The position numbers and the translations under genes are program-made. A DNA stretch of 64,000 bases from Telmatactis stephensoni (taxonomy: Eukaryota; Cnidaria; Anthozoa; Actiniaria; Isophelliidae), in contig JALIZF010001242.1 in NCBI GenBank assembly GCA_029948255.1, positions 124,001 to 188,000 of the forward strand, written 5' to 3'. The notes under the pieces were generated by a model. The model ran no database searches, was not told the DNA's origin, and saw only the letters and a program-made list of their open reading frames with translations. Shown here in pieces: positions 38,389-49,569 of the stretch. Each line of letters starts with the position of its first letter. Position 1 is the first letter of the stretch.

Positions 38389-39018
38389 CTGTGAAAAGTA
38401 AGTGCTTATTTTGTTCCTAAAACATCGCTTTTATAGTTGTTCTCTTTCCCTGGTGAAATAATACACGAGAAGTTCGCATAATACACGACAGTGTAATCTA
38501 CTGTACTTTTACTGTTTGTAAACTTTTTGTATTTTACGAGTCGCGTATGTATTTTGCCGAGCCTTTAGGCGAGGCAAAATGCGAGCGATGAGTAAACGAT
38601 GTCAGCCCGTAATACACCGAAGAAAATATCTAATAATTAAGGATTTATTATACAATTGCTTTTACGCTTTGTTTGTTAAGCGCATTTGATCATCAAGTCA
38701 TGGAAAATGCGCTCTATAAATTAATAAATTATTAATTATTATTATTATTATTGTTGTTTTTAACAGTATTTTTATTATCGAAACAGTCCTTTTTGCAAAC
38801 CAGGGCGCGTGCGCTTCTAACCGGTTTGAAGCCTTGACGTCATACAGGGCCGAATACGCAAACCGGATGCTTAAACAGTCCTTTTTCTAGAGGGTATTAC
38901 CGTCCCATATTGGCCCTCAAACGATACCTTATTTGGTAAATTTACGTCACAATTGTATAATAATCCTGATTATTGTCATGTTCGGTTCTACCTTTCTTTG
39001 TCGATCTCTTAAGTTACT

Positions 39019-39513
39019 GTATACACCTATTTCAAAAAACGTTGTCGCGGTTAGGAGCAACAAGCGTCAAGCCAAGACCGAAATGAATGCTGGTTTTGTT
39101 TGTAATGTATTCAAATCAGACTCGTTTCTTTTGAACTAATTACAAAATGTGAGGATTTTCAAGTCTTTGTGAGTATACTGCACTCAGTAGTCCCCTTCAC
39201 AGTTCCCAGCCCCATCTTGAAAGGTAGCCGTGCCTTTGCATCGAAGCGAGACGAACGGTGAGAGTGCAATGATAGAGACCTTTTTTAACACCTAGGACAA
39301 TTATTCTCAGGTCTCTATCATTGCACGCTCACCGTTCGTCTCGCTTCGATGCAAAGGCATGGCTATACCTTTCAAGATGGCGCAGAGAACTGTGAAGGAG
39401 ACTATAACAAGTCTGAATGGAATATATTATAATTATTAGCAACACAAAACCAGCCTTCATTTCGGGCTTGCCCTGACGCTTGTTGCTACTGTGACAACGT
39501 TTTTTGAAATAGT
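39019..39513. mobile_element. Nested inverted-repeat element, GTATACACCTATTTC family
   Basis: The outer arms TATTTCAAAAAACGTTGTC and GACAACGTTTTTTGAAATA and the inner arms with GCATCGAAGCGAGACGAACG and complement pair across about 495 bp. Confidence 0.85.
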
Positions 39514-39534
39514 AAAATGTATTTTTAATGCCAC

Positions 39535-39772
39535 TAAGGCCAAGTTCAGATGTCGAACTTTTGCCGTGTCGAATCTAATAGTTGCATTTTGTAAATGAGA
39601 AGTGCGGCGTCTGAACCTATTGTATTTGACAGATTTGATTAAGTGTTAAATTGAAAAATTCATTTTGAATCAATTTTGTCAAATTCATTTGGTTCAGAAG
39701 CCGCACTTCTCATCTACAAAATGCAACTATTAGATTCGACACGGCAAAAGTTCGACGTCTGAACTTGGCCTA
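39535..39772. repeat. Palindrome, about 238 bp
   Basis: The arms TAAGGCCAAGTTCAGATGTC and GACGTCTGAACTTGGCCTA, with long inner arms through ACTTTTGCCGTGTCGAATCT, are nearly perfect. It starts about 20 bp after the preceding element. Confidence 0.9.
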
Positions 39773-40141
39773 ACTCATCATCAAACTTTCTGATTCATAC
39801 CTTCATCCGGCCTGATGCATTTCGACAAATATGTTTTTGTTGAAAAACTTTATAGAATAACGGTGTATAAACAGCACTCCATTATATATCTAACGACTTC
39901 TCGTTATTCCACTCATGACACAATTGTTAATTTACCTCAACAGTTACCAAATACTGAATTATTGTTTTTTGTAAATTTTATTGATTTTTTCTATGAATGA
40001 CGACGCAATTCTTCGATTATATTCGATATTTTCTCTGTTATGCTATTATTGCAAGCAGGCACTCGTCATAATAAAATTGGAAAAAAAGGTCTCTGGTATT
40101 ACCTGAATACACCACGAAAAAATGTAAACTTTTAGACTGAT

Positions 40142-40229
40142 TCCATAAGTCGGTCTCAGTTCGCTCTCTGACGGACCCGTGAGCGAAAAAAAAAAATCGT
40201 CAGAGAGCGAACTGGGACCGACTTATGGA
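40142..40229. repeat. Short palindrome, about 88 bp
   Basis: TCCATAAGTCGGTCTCAGTT pairs with AACTGGGACCGACTTATGGA and CGCTCTCTGAC with GTCAGAGAGCG around an A-run loop. Confidence 0.9.
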
Positions 40230-40455
40230 CTTTGAGCTCTGAATAAGTGTCGCTAAAAACATAAGCTGTCGGTTGAAACTCTCAACCATTTTGCCTGAAT
40301 ACAGACGTGTATTTATCGCACTGTTTGCTTTTAGTCTTGCTTTTTTTCATTTTTAGATAAGTTTTTTGTCGAGAATTCACATATTTTTAGTATATATTAC
40401 CGAAGGTATATCCATCGTATCAATTAACTCACAATGCTATCCACAAGAGACAATT

Positions 40456-43400
40456 CTACATTCTGAAAACTTTAGACAGTTCTGAAAGAATATTTTCCTT
40501 TCGATTTTGCTGTGGTTTAGGAATCTCTGAGCGTCTAGAGTTTTTACTTTTACTTTTACTGAAATACTTATTCGAATCATGCTCTACATCGTGTATTATA
40601 TAGCTAATGGTTGAGTCACCATTTTCGTTTTCACCGTCTAATTCTTTGTGTTTTTCCTCGATACTTTGTCTCACGATTGTTTTAACAGTTTCGTCCTGGT
40701 TTTGAAATACTTCATTATGGTCTTCTTCAGGTTTGTTTTTCTGTCGTTTATCTTTCTTGCTATCTGTTCCAACTTGATCATCTTCCTTAATGTCTCTTTT
40801 ATCTATCCTTCCAACGATGTTTTTTCCTTCTTTGTCGTGTGTTTTCTCTTCCATTTCATCAAGCAGACTCAGGACTGATAGTTTAATCTGGTTTTCTTCG
40901 TTGTTAAGTATAGTAGTCTTTTTGGCTTTTCTGTGTTTGCCTTTTGCCTTGGATTTCACTTTTTGTTTTGTCTTTTTGAGGATTTTATGTAACAAGGAGT
41001 GAAATTCTTCATGTCCACGATAAATGACTTCTTTGCTAGTTACGTTATGATCTTTTTCTTTTGCACAAGCTTTAGTTTTTCCCATAATTGGTATTTTTGC
41101 TGCCATGTCGTTCAAGATTTTCTGATTTGCAGGATTTTTCTGCCAAGGGCCCCAGAATCCATTAAATAAAGCAGGATTTGCTTTGGGATCTCTTTCAGGA
41201 AACCATACCGGCCTGGCTTGACGCTGTATTTGAATAAGTCGCTCTAACAGTTGATGAACAATAGGAAGATTTTCATTGGCTATGGTGTTGTATTCACAGG
41301 GATCTGAGGAATGAAATTGCGAAAATCAATACTATTCGTTCTCCATGAAACAAACCCAAATTGATATACAAAGTCTAAACAATTCGAATATTATGTGAAA
41401 ATTGAAGTTTGTTTTGTTTCTGAGTGTAGAAAGCCGAGATTTTACAAATTCGATCCGGCCGCTACATATTTGATTGACGGAAGTCATGCAAAACGCATGT
41501 TTTGGGCTGGCGCCAAATTTGTCGAGGTCGCGGAATTACGAAAGGCGCTGTAATGGGTAATACACCGATCCCGGCTTTGCTTGAATGGCCACTAAACAAT
41601 GGATGGTTTTCCCAATGGAATAGTAAATGTCCGAGCAACAAATCTCGAATTCGAAGATGTTTTAGATATTATCACACGATTTCTTGATGTTCCTTTAGAA
41701 TGCACTCAGTCTCAGAAAGACCTTTACAAATTTCAGCAATCGGGTGCCTGTATCAGGTTGTACATCAAAAAACATGTTAGCTTGTCCGACGTAGCAACAG
41801 TAACTACGGAGGCAGAACAATGGATGCGGGATCGGTGAATTGCTAGCGCCCGTATTATGTAAAAGAAACAAGACGCATAGCTGCGTGAACTCGGGCTTTC
41901 TATGTAGTAAATCATGAGTTCTCTTTGTTAACATTGTCCCTTTAAATTCTCCATTCGTTTATTCTGCTGTGCTCTTTGACCTAAAAGCGCATTTATACAG
42001 GCTTAGCCTTCTTTTCTAGAAAGACCTATACCCTATACCTATACCTATACCCTATACCTATACCCTGGTTTATCGTCTCCTTCCGACGTTTATTTACTTG
42101 ATAAGAGAGAAACTCTCTAAAGAAAGCGAATAATAAACCCCTGGAGCCTAGGGTAAGAAAGACCCATCGGATTAAAAATTGATTTTTGTTTATAGTCACT
42201 ACACGTGAAATGGTTTTTTCAAACTAACTTATTTGACTTCTGCAGTGTACTATCAATTTTAATCATGATATTTTGATTCATTTGCTTTATTAATAACAAC
42301 AACTTTTGCAATAATTTGAAGAGACAAATAAATGTGTTTTAAAGTTTATCTGTTTATCAGTTTATCTGAAGGGTCAGTGCTTGAGCGTCGGACCGGAAAT
42401 CCGAATGTAGGCTCAAATCACGCTGAGGGCTCGGAATTTATAAGATCTGAAATTTTTACACTCGCAGAAGCATTCACATCCAACGAACACATTTCCGAGT
42501 GACAATCCAATCATTTACTTACAGAAGAATTGTTGGTAATTCTGCCTGCCTTGAAACAAACCAACTTTAATATAACTGATTTGCAATACTCACAACTCTA
42601 CAACTTCAACACGGATTATTAGCAGAATTGATTCACAGTTGGTGATCATTAAAGATGAAAACTACTGCTCTATGTTATAACTGCTCTATGTTTTAACTAT
42701 AACTATTAGACTACGTTAAATTTAAGCACAAACTTTCCTTTATTTTCTTGGTTTTTAGCTTTCAAATAGCAATACAATTTAGATGACTTGGGTATTTCAA
42801 CGAATACGTTCGTAAACAAACTCAAAAATGTTTGCTCGTAAATTGATCTCTCGTAAAGTTCGCGGACCGACTCGTTTCGAAAATGCTCCACATCTTTTAG
42901 TGTGGGTCTACCGCGAACAGTGTGTGCTTTTGTATGTAGCTTGAGCGTACTAGAAATCATATTTACCCTTGAATCGCGAGACATCTTGCAGGTCGCCATG
43001 ATGACCATGTGCTTTTGACGCTTATTTAGGTATACACCTATTTCAAAAAAGGTTGTCACCGCTAAGAGCGATAGGCGATAGGTAATAGGTCATTCCAAGA
43101 CCGCAAAGCACTATTGATTTCTTAATTAAGCCATCCTAAATCTTTCCTTTACACTCTTCCATCAAATATTTGGCTATTCATATGTAAATCAATTAGAAAT
43201 CAATAGTGCTTTGCGGTCTTGGAATGACCTATTACCTATCGCCTATCGCTCTTAGCGGTGACAACCTTTTTTGAAATAGGTGTATACTTCATGGTTTTGA
43301 GTGCCGTATAGTCGCTCTGTACTTCTCAAGTAAAGAAGCGACTATATAGGACAATCATGAAGTATATACCTCTCGACGCATGCGCCTTTCTATCTATACG

Positions 43401-46400
43401 CATGCGCTTTAGTTGCCAGACTGCGTTTTGCGTCGGAACGAGGAAAATAATAACAAGAACGAAGCCCAATTTATAACTCGGGCATTCCTACGGAAGCCCG
43501 AGTAATAATCACCAGAACCTAAAAAGGCGCTCAGATGAAGGAATTACCCTTTTCTAAAAGTCGCGTTTGGGCGCAAAAGGCGTAAGTATTGAAAGAAATA
43601 CTGCTGTGAAACAAGACAGAAAATTCGTAGAAGTTAAACGACGTCTCCCTTAAGTCTCGGAAACATAATACAACTTTTCTTGCGAAGTACAGCAGAATTG
43701 TGTCATCTCTACAACAGTAAAGATGAAACGTTCCAGAAAAAGTTGCAGCGATAGAACTCGGTTCTGCTCCTGGAGCTGTTGCAAGCCTTTAGTTTCGAGT
43801 ACAACATGTACATGGAATGAATTTGGACGAGTAGGTTTCCAAAGAATTCAAACTTAATTTACCAGCTTAAGGTAGTTCCGGAGTCTTAGATTTCATCAAT
43901 GAATTTCCTTTCAAATCCTGTCATTTAAAGATAATTGTTTGGCAATTCAAAATCCGAGAAAACATGAGGGGGTCACCGTATTATTTCAAGAGTTAGAAAA
44001 GCACAAAAGAGAAAACACACCGAAAACGAACACCAAATATCACCCATTCAGTTAGCGGTTTTCTCGCCGGCTTTTTCGATGGATAAGATTAACTAAATTT
44101 AAAAGTTTCAGGTTAAATACCTACATTACATAGTGTACAAGATTTCTTGATTAAAGTTTTTCCGATATTTGGATGACATAATATAATTTTTCTCTACTAA
44201 AGTTTGAGGTTCTACGTTTTCAATCGCTCGCTTACTAGTGCCCAGACTCCCCACGGTAATAGCAATGCTCTCTAATAAAAGCGCGCGCTCGAATGCGCGC
44301 GGGAAATGCGCAGTAGCAAGGGTCCGGAACTACCTTAATTATACGCGGTTGCCATACGGATCATGAAAAGTTCGTTACACAAACTTACCGTTTGATATGT
44401 CAAACAAGCAAGGAAATTCCGATGTGTTGCATTTGTTGCCTTTTCTTTTGCTCCATTTTCCGCAATTCACATCTGCGCCAGGAAGAGTCTTTGGCGCGTA
44501 TCTTTTATCATCCTGCTGGTTGCCCGATTCATCATACCTAGGATGCCATGTTTGTTTGTATACAGCGTCCTGGTTAATAATAAGTTTAAAGTTATTGACC
44601 CTAATGGCTGCAAATTTCCGTACGGGGTCAATATTGTGCAGTATTTCACTGCGTGGAGATGGTTTGTCTTCGCTTATCGTGTCCCATACGTTCATACCAT
44701 CAATACCATCTTGAATCTGACTGACATTACCACCACCTAAGTGATAGAAGGTTGGTAGCCAATCAGTGGCATCGATCAGCTCCATACTGACACGTGACCT
44801 TTTCTTGAGGAGTGGGCTGTGGACAAATCCAACCGCTCTGACTCCTCCCTCCCAGAAAGAGTCTTTGCCGCCCTTCAGAGGGTAGTTACAGCCTTGGTTC
44901 CTTAAGTGGAAAAAGAACAAAGATTTTAAACAGTGGTTCACTCCACTAAATGATAAATAAATAACTGTTTATTTAAGTGTCCAAGTCTTCTAGCGCTTGC
45001 GCACTAATTGGGGGACACTATACTCTCACACTTACTACCTCTTCATTAAGTATTTTGCAAATGATCACTCGACAGACATGTTGACTGCAAAGAATATCAT
45101 ATACCAGCGATGCTCGATCCCCATCAAATTGAATTTCCTATGCCAAAATATCGATGTGCCTACCCTGGGTGCCAGAACTTTCCCCTCACTGAAACGTAAC
45201 ACGTTAGCCTCCTCCACGTGCAATTCCTTGGGCTTCCTTTGGTAACGGTTATTGCCTCCCCCCATTCTCTCCCCATTCTCCCTCTTCCATTTTTCCTAAA
45301 CAGGAAGCCCAAAAACAGAGAAAACCAGCATGATGCCTGCTGATGAGGCTAACGAAGCCAAAGCTCTGCCACCTAGAATACGATGTGCCTTGACATCAAA
45401 TCAAATTAAGTCACTCAGATTGTGATAAGAATAGCCTGTGTACAGCCGTTTCCTCCCCCTCCCCCCTACGGGAAAAAACGGGGGGGGGGGGGGAGAGGGG
45501 TGGGAAACGGCTGTCCACAGCTATGATAAGAACATTTCCAGGCTGATACTATGTAGGTTTTTAAATGTTGTTTTACTGTATCCTTCATACCAGTTAAAGC
45601 CTCGTGGAGCTCCTCCATTATCAGTTGTAAATACAAGCACAGTATTATCAAGCATTCCTGAATCTTTCAAAGCATCATAAATTTTGCCAACAGATATGTC
45701 AAGTGCAGTGACCATCCCCGCATAGATTCTTCTGGCGTAGGAGTTGATGTTTTGGAATCTCTATTCATACAAAAGAATCATATTTTAGATTTCAATCTTT
45801 AAGAACTACTGGCCATATTTGTGCAGTTCTGAGGAGGTCATGCCCCAAAACCACTGAAATACGTTATAGATTGAACTGATTTAGGAATTTTTGGGAGCAA
45901 AACTTTGGCCAAGTCTGAGAAATAGTAATATATTCCAAGTACATGCAAGTATGCGTTGAGACATGGGATGTATGAAAATGGGCAGGACTGTCCACAGGAG
46001 TGGTCAGCGGCATACCCGAAAAGAAACTGTAATGCGTCATGGAGGGAGGGAGGGTGGGGAGTTCGAAATACACTCTACGAGGTCGTGGATATGAAACTGC
46101 ACAAAACGGAGTTCCCGGTGTAATATATACAGCGCAAAGGATGATGGGATATCTATTGCTATGCAAATACTTTCCTTTATTTTCGGTACTTAGAATAGTT
46201 TTGAATTCAGCATCTTATAGTGCATGCAATTACACCAACCAAGACCAACCATACAAATTTTCATCATATCATCCAATCACGATAGAGTATATAAACAATA
46301 GGATCTGTACAAATTCTGTTTTATAATATCGTCGGTTATATTGCATATAATTTGCATTATAACATGGCTGACAATAAAGCGCGCGCTCTGATTGGCTAAT

Positions 46401-49400
46401 TTACTGTGAATTATTTTACGATAGACGCACGCTCACGTCGATCAGATATTCTCTTTCCATGAAAAATGTTTTAGTTTCTTCACTGTTTTAGTCGGCAAAA
46501 GCTCACTATATGGACGCATCAAGAGTGAACAACCTCGCCGGAATCATTCTGTTTCCATTATCAACTTGACAATTGTAGCGGCGCGTATGAAACGGGACGC
46601 ATTCTCCTTAAGCTTTCGCTTAGGCTTGCATGAGTTATTCTGCACGGAAGCCTTTCTAAAACAGGTGAATTCGAAAGGAACATGCAAGCTGATATAAGAA
46701 ACCCAATTTTATTTACGACCATTCAAACTTACATTGACAAGCTTTTCTGGTGCTTGTAGTGGCTCTCTTTCATTAGCAGAGTGAACCGCTTGCTGTGCTA
46801 AGTACAAATATAAAGGTTTGGACTTGTTGTGTGTATTGATAACTTGAACGGCTCTCTGTGTGAATAGCTCTGTTGCGTAGTGACCAGATTCGTTCTTAAC
46901 AGGCTGAAAAAAAACATGACATTACTTCGTTCACTATACACTCACAAATCATCAAAATGTTGTAAATTGTAATTTTTAATTCACTATATATATGTATATT
47001 ACATTCATTGTAAATAGAAAAATAAAGCAAAATAAAGCTAATTGTCTAATGTCTAATGTCTACTGAATTCCTGACGGTAACTCTCTCAAAGTCGTTCATG
47101 CTCAGTACCGAGGTGCAAGAGAGAAGCTAGATAAAAATAGTATTTGGCTCTGTACATGTAACATTCGAATTAGAGAAGTATTCGCTTTGAAATAGTTCGG
47201 TGGGCAGTCCAATTCTGTTGTGCAATCACTTAATTGATACTTTTAAATGTGTAGAACAGAACAGAATGTTTCAATTGCGCAAATGTCCATAGGAAATATG
47301 TTCAAATACTGATCTCTTGTACACCTGTTGGGGGACCTGGGGACCTGGGCGCCTGGGGGGGCCCTAATCAAGTGCTGATGCTACAAACATAACTTTAAAA
47401 TAGGTGTACTCCTTGGTCCTTGCACTTTTACTTACTCAATATTACAAGCAACTATGAAATGGGCTGCTATTCCCTATTAATAGATTGCTATTCCCTAACT
47501 TGTCCGGTCAGTTTTTAAAACACTCAAAGCCCATATTAGTGCACAGTCTATTCATTTTGATAGTACGGATAGAATAGTTTTCGTATAACTTTGATAAGAT
47601 AAGATGCTTTATCAACAAATATATCGCAACCCCAGTAGGCTGAATAGCGTATTACATAATTAATGGTAAATAAATACTAATTATATATAAAAATACAAAT
47701 GTAACTTTGTTAAGTCAGGGGAAATAGTGTTCTGTCAAGCGTTTTCATTGGATAACGTTGATCAATCAAAGCGCACCGCATTTTTCGGCACAGCACGCAC
47801 GCGTTTAACATGGACTTTCTCAAAGTCAAGCAACACGTTCAGCATGGACTTTTTCAAAAGTCAAGGGAAAACTATTTTCGGGAAACTTTACTTAAATAGG
47901 ACAATAACATGTCATTATCATTATCACCAATATACTAGGCTGTCGCGCGATGCCTTCTCAGCCAATCAGCAACAGGGCGCTGCAAATGTATTTGCGGCCC
48001 GTCAAATTCAATTTTCGCCCGCTGAACGGCGCGTTTTCAAGAGGGCAGTTTGTTATTTGGCCTAGTATATTGATGATAATATCACATAGTCAATGAAAAA
48101 GAAGCCTACCTCTTCATTGTTGCGCAAATCCGTACCCCAAACATCTTCTTGTGAAGAGTGATCCCAGTAATCTTCCTTTCCATTCCAAAAACCATAATAT
48201 GAATCAAACCCACGATATGTTGGTGTGTATTCTTTTTCAAAGAAACCTAAATGCCACTAACATGTAGAATAATAAACGTTAGCATGTGGAGACGCAATGC
48301 AATGCAAACATATATTTTGTATAACTCTTGAAACACTTTAAGAAGTTTTATAAAATATTTGAGATATAACGTGCGCGCTGATTGGCTGGCTACCATGTTT
48401 ATATCAGAGGACAGAGACATGGTCGCTCAAAAAACGTCGAAAATATTTTATAAAAGCAATATAAAACGATCGCTTATGTCTCTGTACTGTGATATAAACA
48501 CTCTGGAAGATGAAGAGCACTCGAAAAGCAAGAGAAACACTTGGCTACACCTTGTGTTCCTAAGCTTGCTTTTCTCTTGCTCTACATCTTCCATCGTGCT
48601 TATATCATAGTACAGAGACATGCTCGCGCGTTTTATATTCCTTAAACATATCTATCACTGTATGAAGGTAAAAAGAAGTAAAAGTCACTCGTAACAGTTT
48701 TACACTGAGTTTTACACTGATAAACTTGAGGCGGTCGACGGTACACTCTTCCCCCCCCCCCCCCCCCCCCCCCCCCGTCTCTCCATCAGTGCTTCGTTTG
48801 AGGGGTATTTAAAGCTAATTAAAGATCCACAAAATGGAAAGAAGACGAAACAAGTGTCAGATGATTTCATGTATTATGTATATGTACCTTTCCTATACCA
48901 TATGTTTCATACCCCAGTGATTTCATGTATTGTGGTGTTGTTATTTCCCCGAGAGGAAGTCCATATGGCTGCGTACCAAAGACCGTTGCATGTTGAACAC
49001 CTGGAACAAATACCAGAAATAATATGTACTTTTCCTGATCAATAATCACTTAATATAAGATGGTATTCAGAGTATCTAATAGATGACTGAAACAAAGCGT
49101 CATGCGATGGGACGGGTTGCCCGGCTTTTTGGACTGTTTTTTAAAGTGCTTTTCCATCGCTTGCCACTTTCCCGCGCGTCATCCCCTTTCCGCGACACAG
49201 GAAACCCAAATGAAAAAGAAGACAAGTTAAAACTCAAATAATGAAGAACACTTTGTCATAGCCTGTCAAGGGCGCGTCATCAGAAAGAAATTGCTGGTTG
49301 ACAACTTACCTAAGTTAACTGGGTGTTTCCCAGTCATGAAAGAAGCTCTAGATGGAGTACAAATAGGAGACACATAATAGCTATTCAAAATGACTCCATC

Positions 49401-49569
49401 GTTAGCAAGTTTATCGATGTGCGGTGTAGGGATCTGAGCAGAGCCATGGAAACTAACGTCATCCCAACCCAAATCGTCGGCAACAATCATGACAATGTTG
49501 GGTGGAGTCGTGTCTTTCTCGCCAGCGGTCAACACCAAGAGAGTACATATTATAAGTATTTGTGCTGAT
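40456..49569 (-). CDS. Arylsulfatase B/I/J-like sulfatase with lysine-rich C-terminal extension (first exon not found)
   Basis: Exons: 49310-49569, 48888-49000, 48110-48256, 46733-46903, 45591-45760, 44399-44900, 40456-41303, about 737 codons. The first listed exon opens mid-frame within a hydrophobic run ([14 protein letters not shown]), the core of a signal peptide, so a short upstream exon with the ATG is missing. Catalytic landmarks: metal-binding [13 protein letters not shown] (Cys converted to formylglycine), GIGKWHLGFF, TTDNGG and LKGGK, plus [31 protein letters not shown] and WGPWQKNP, all as in ARSB. The family removes sulfate from glycosaminoglycans or related substrates in lysosomes or outside the cell. 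Human ARSB is 533 aa and ends near the WGPW motif; here about 220 further residues follow, rich in Lys/Glu/Asp and lacking a recognised domain. The gene is head-to-head with CDC25. Confidence 0.95.
41599..41838 (+). other. 79-codon intronic open frame, unrecognised
   Basis: It lies within the last sulfatase intron on the opposite strand. The frame starts with a good initiation context (AACAATGG) and has a balanced amino-acid composition with a possible amphipathic helix ([16 protein letters not shown]). An in-frame stop precedes the ATG directly. It could be a transposon-derived exon or chance. Confidence 0.2.
43030..43287. mobile_element. GTATACACCTATTTC-family palindrome, about 258 bp
   Basis: The perfect arms GTATACACCTATTTCAAAAA and complement continue through GCTAAGAGCGATAGGCGATA and AGACCGCAAAGCACTATTGA. 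The loop is about 60 bp. It lies in the last sulfatase intron. Confidence 0.9.
45436..45520. repeat. Short palindrome with G-run
   Basis: CTGTGTACAGCCGTTTCC and GGAAACGGCTGTCCACAG flank C-rich and G-rich runs. It lies in a sulfatase intron. Confidence 0.8.
46256..46365 (+). repeat. Dispersed repeat, copy 1 (TGCATATAATTTGC family)
   Basis: AAATTTTCA, TATCCAATCACGAT, AGTATATAAACAATAG and GCATATAATTTGC occur in order, also at 55219-55324. Confidence 0.65.
47920..48080. mobile_element. Inverted-repeat element, about 161 bp
   Basis: The ends ATTATCACCAATATACTAGG and CCTAGTATATTGATGATAAT are inverted repeats with one mismatch. The right end lies about 30 bp from a sulfatase exon boundary (48110), inside the intron. 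Confidence 0.75.
48459..48639. repeat. Palindrome, about 180 bp
   Basis: AATATAAAACGATCGC pairs with GCGCGTTTTATATT, and the inner arms AGATGAAGAGCACTCGAAAA and complement pair imperfectly. Between sulfatase exons. Confidence 0.75.

Larger units (their letters stand above)
37145..40455. other. Intergenic region, Glass-like 5' side / sulfatase 3' side
   Basis: It contains four inverted-repeat elements (37366, 39019, 39535 and 40142) and one dispersed repeat. No supported gene; small open frames at 37775 and 38933 lack recognisable domains. Confidence 0.6.
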
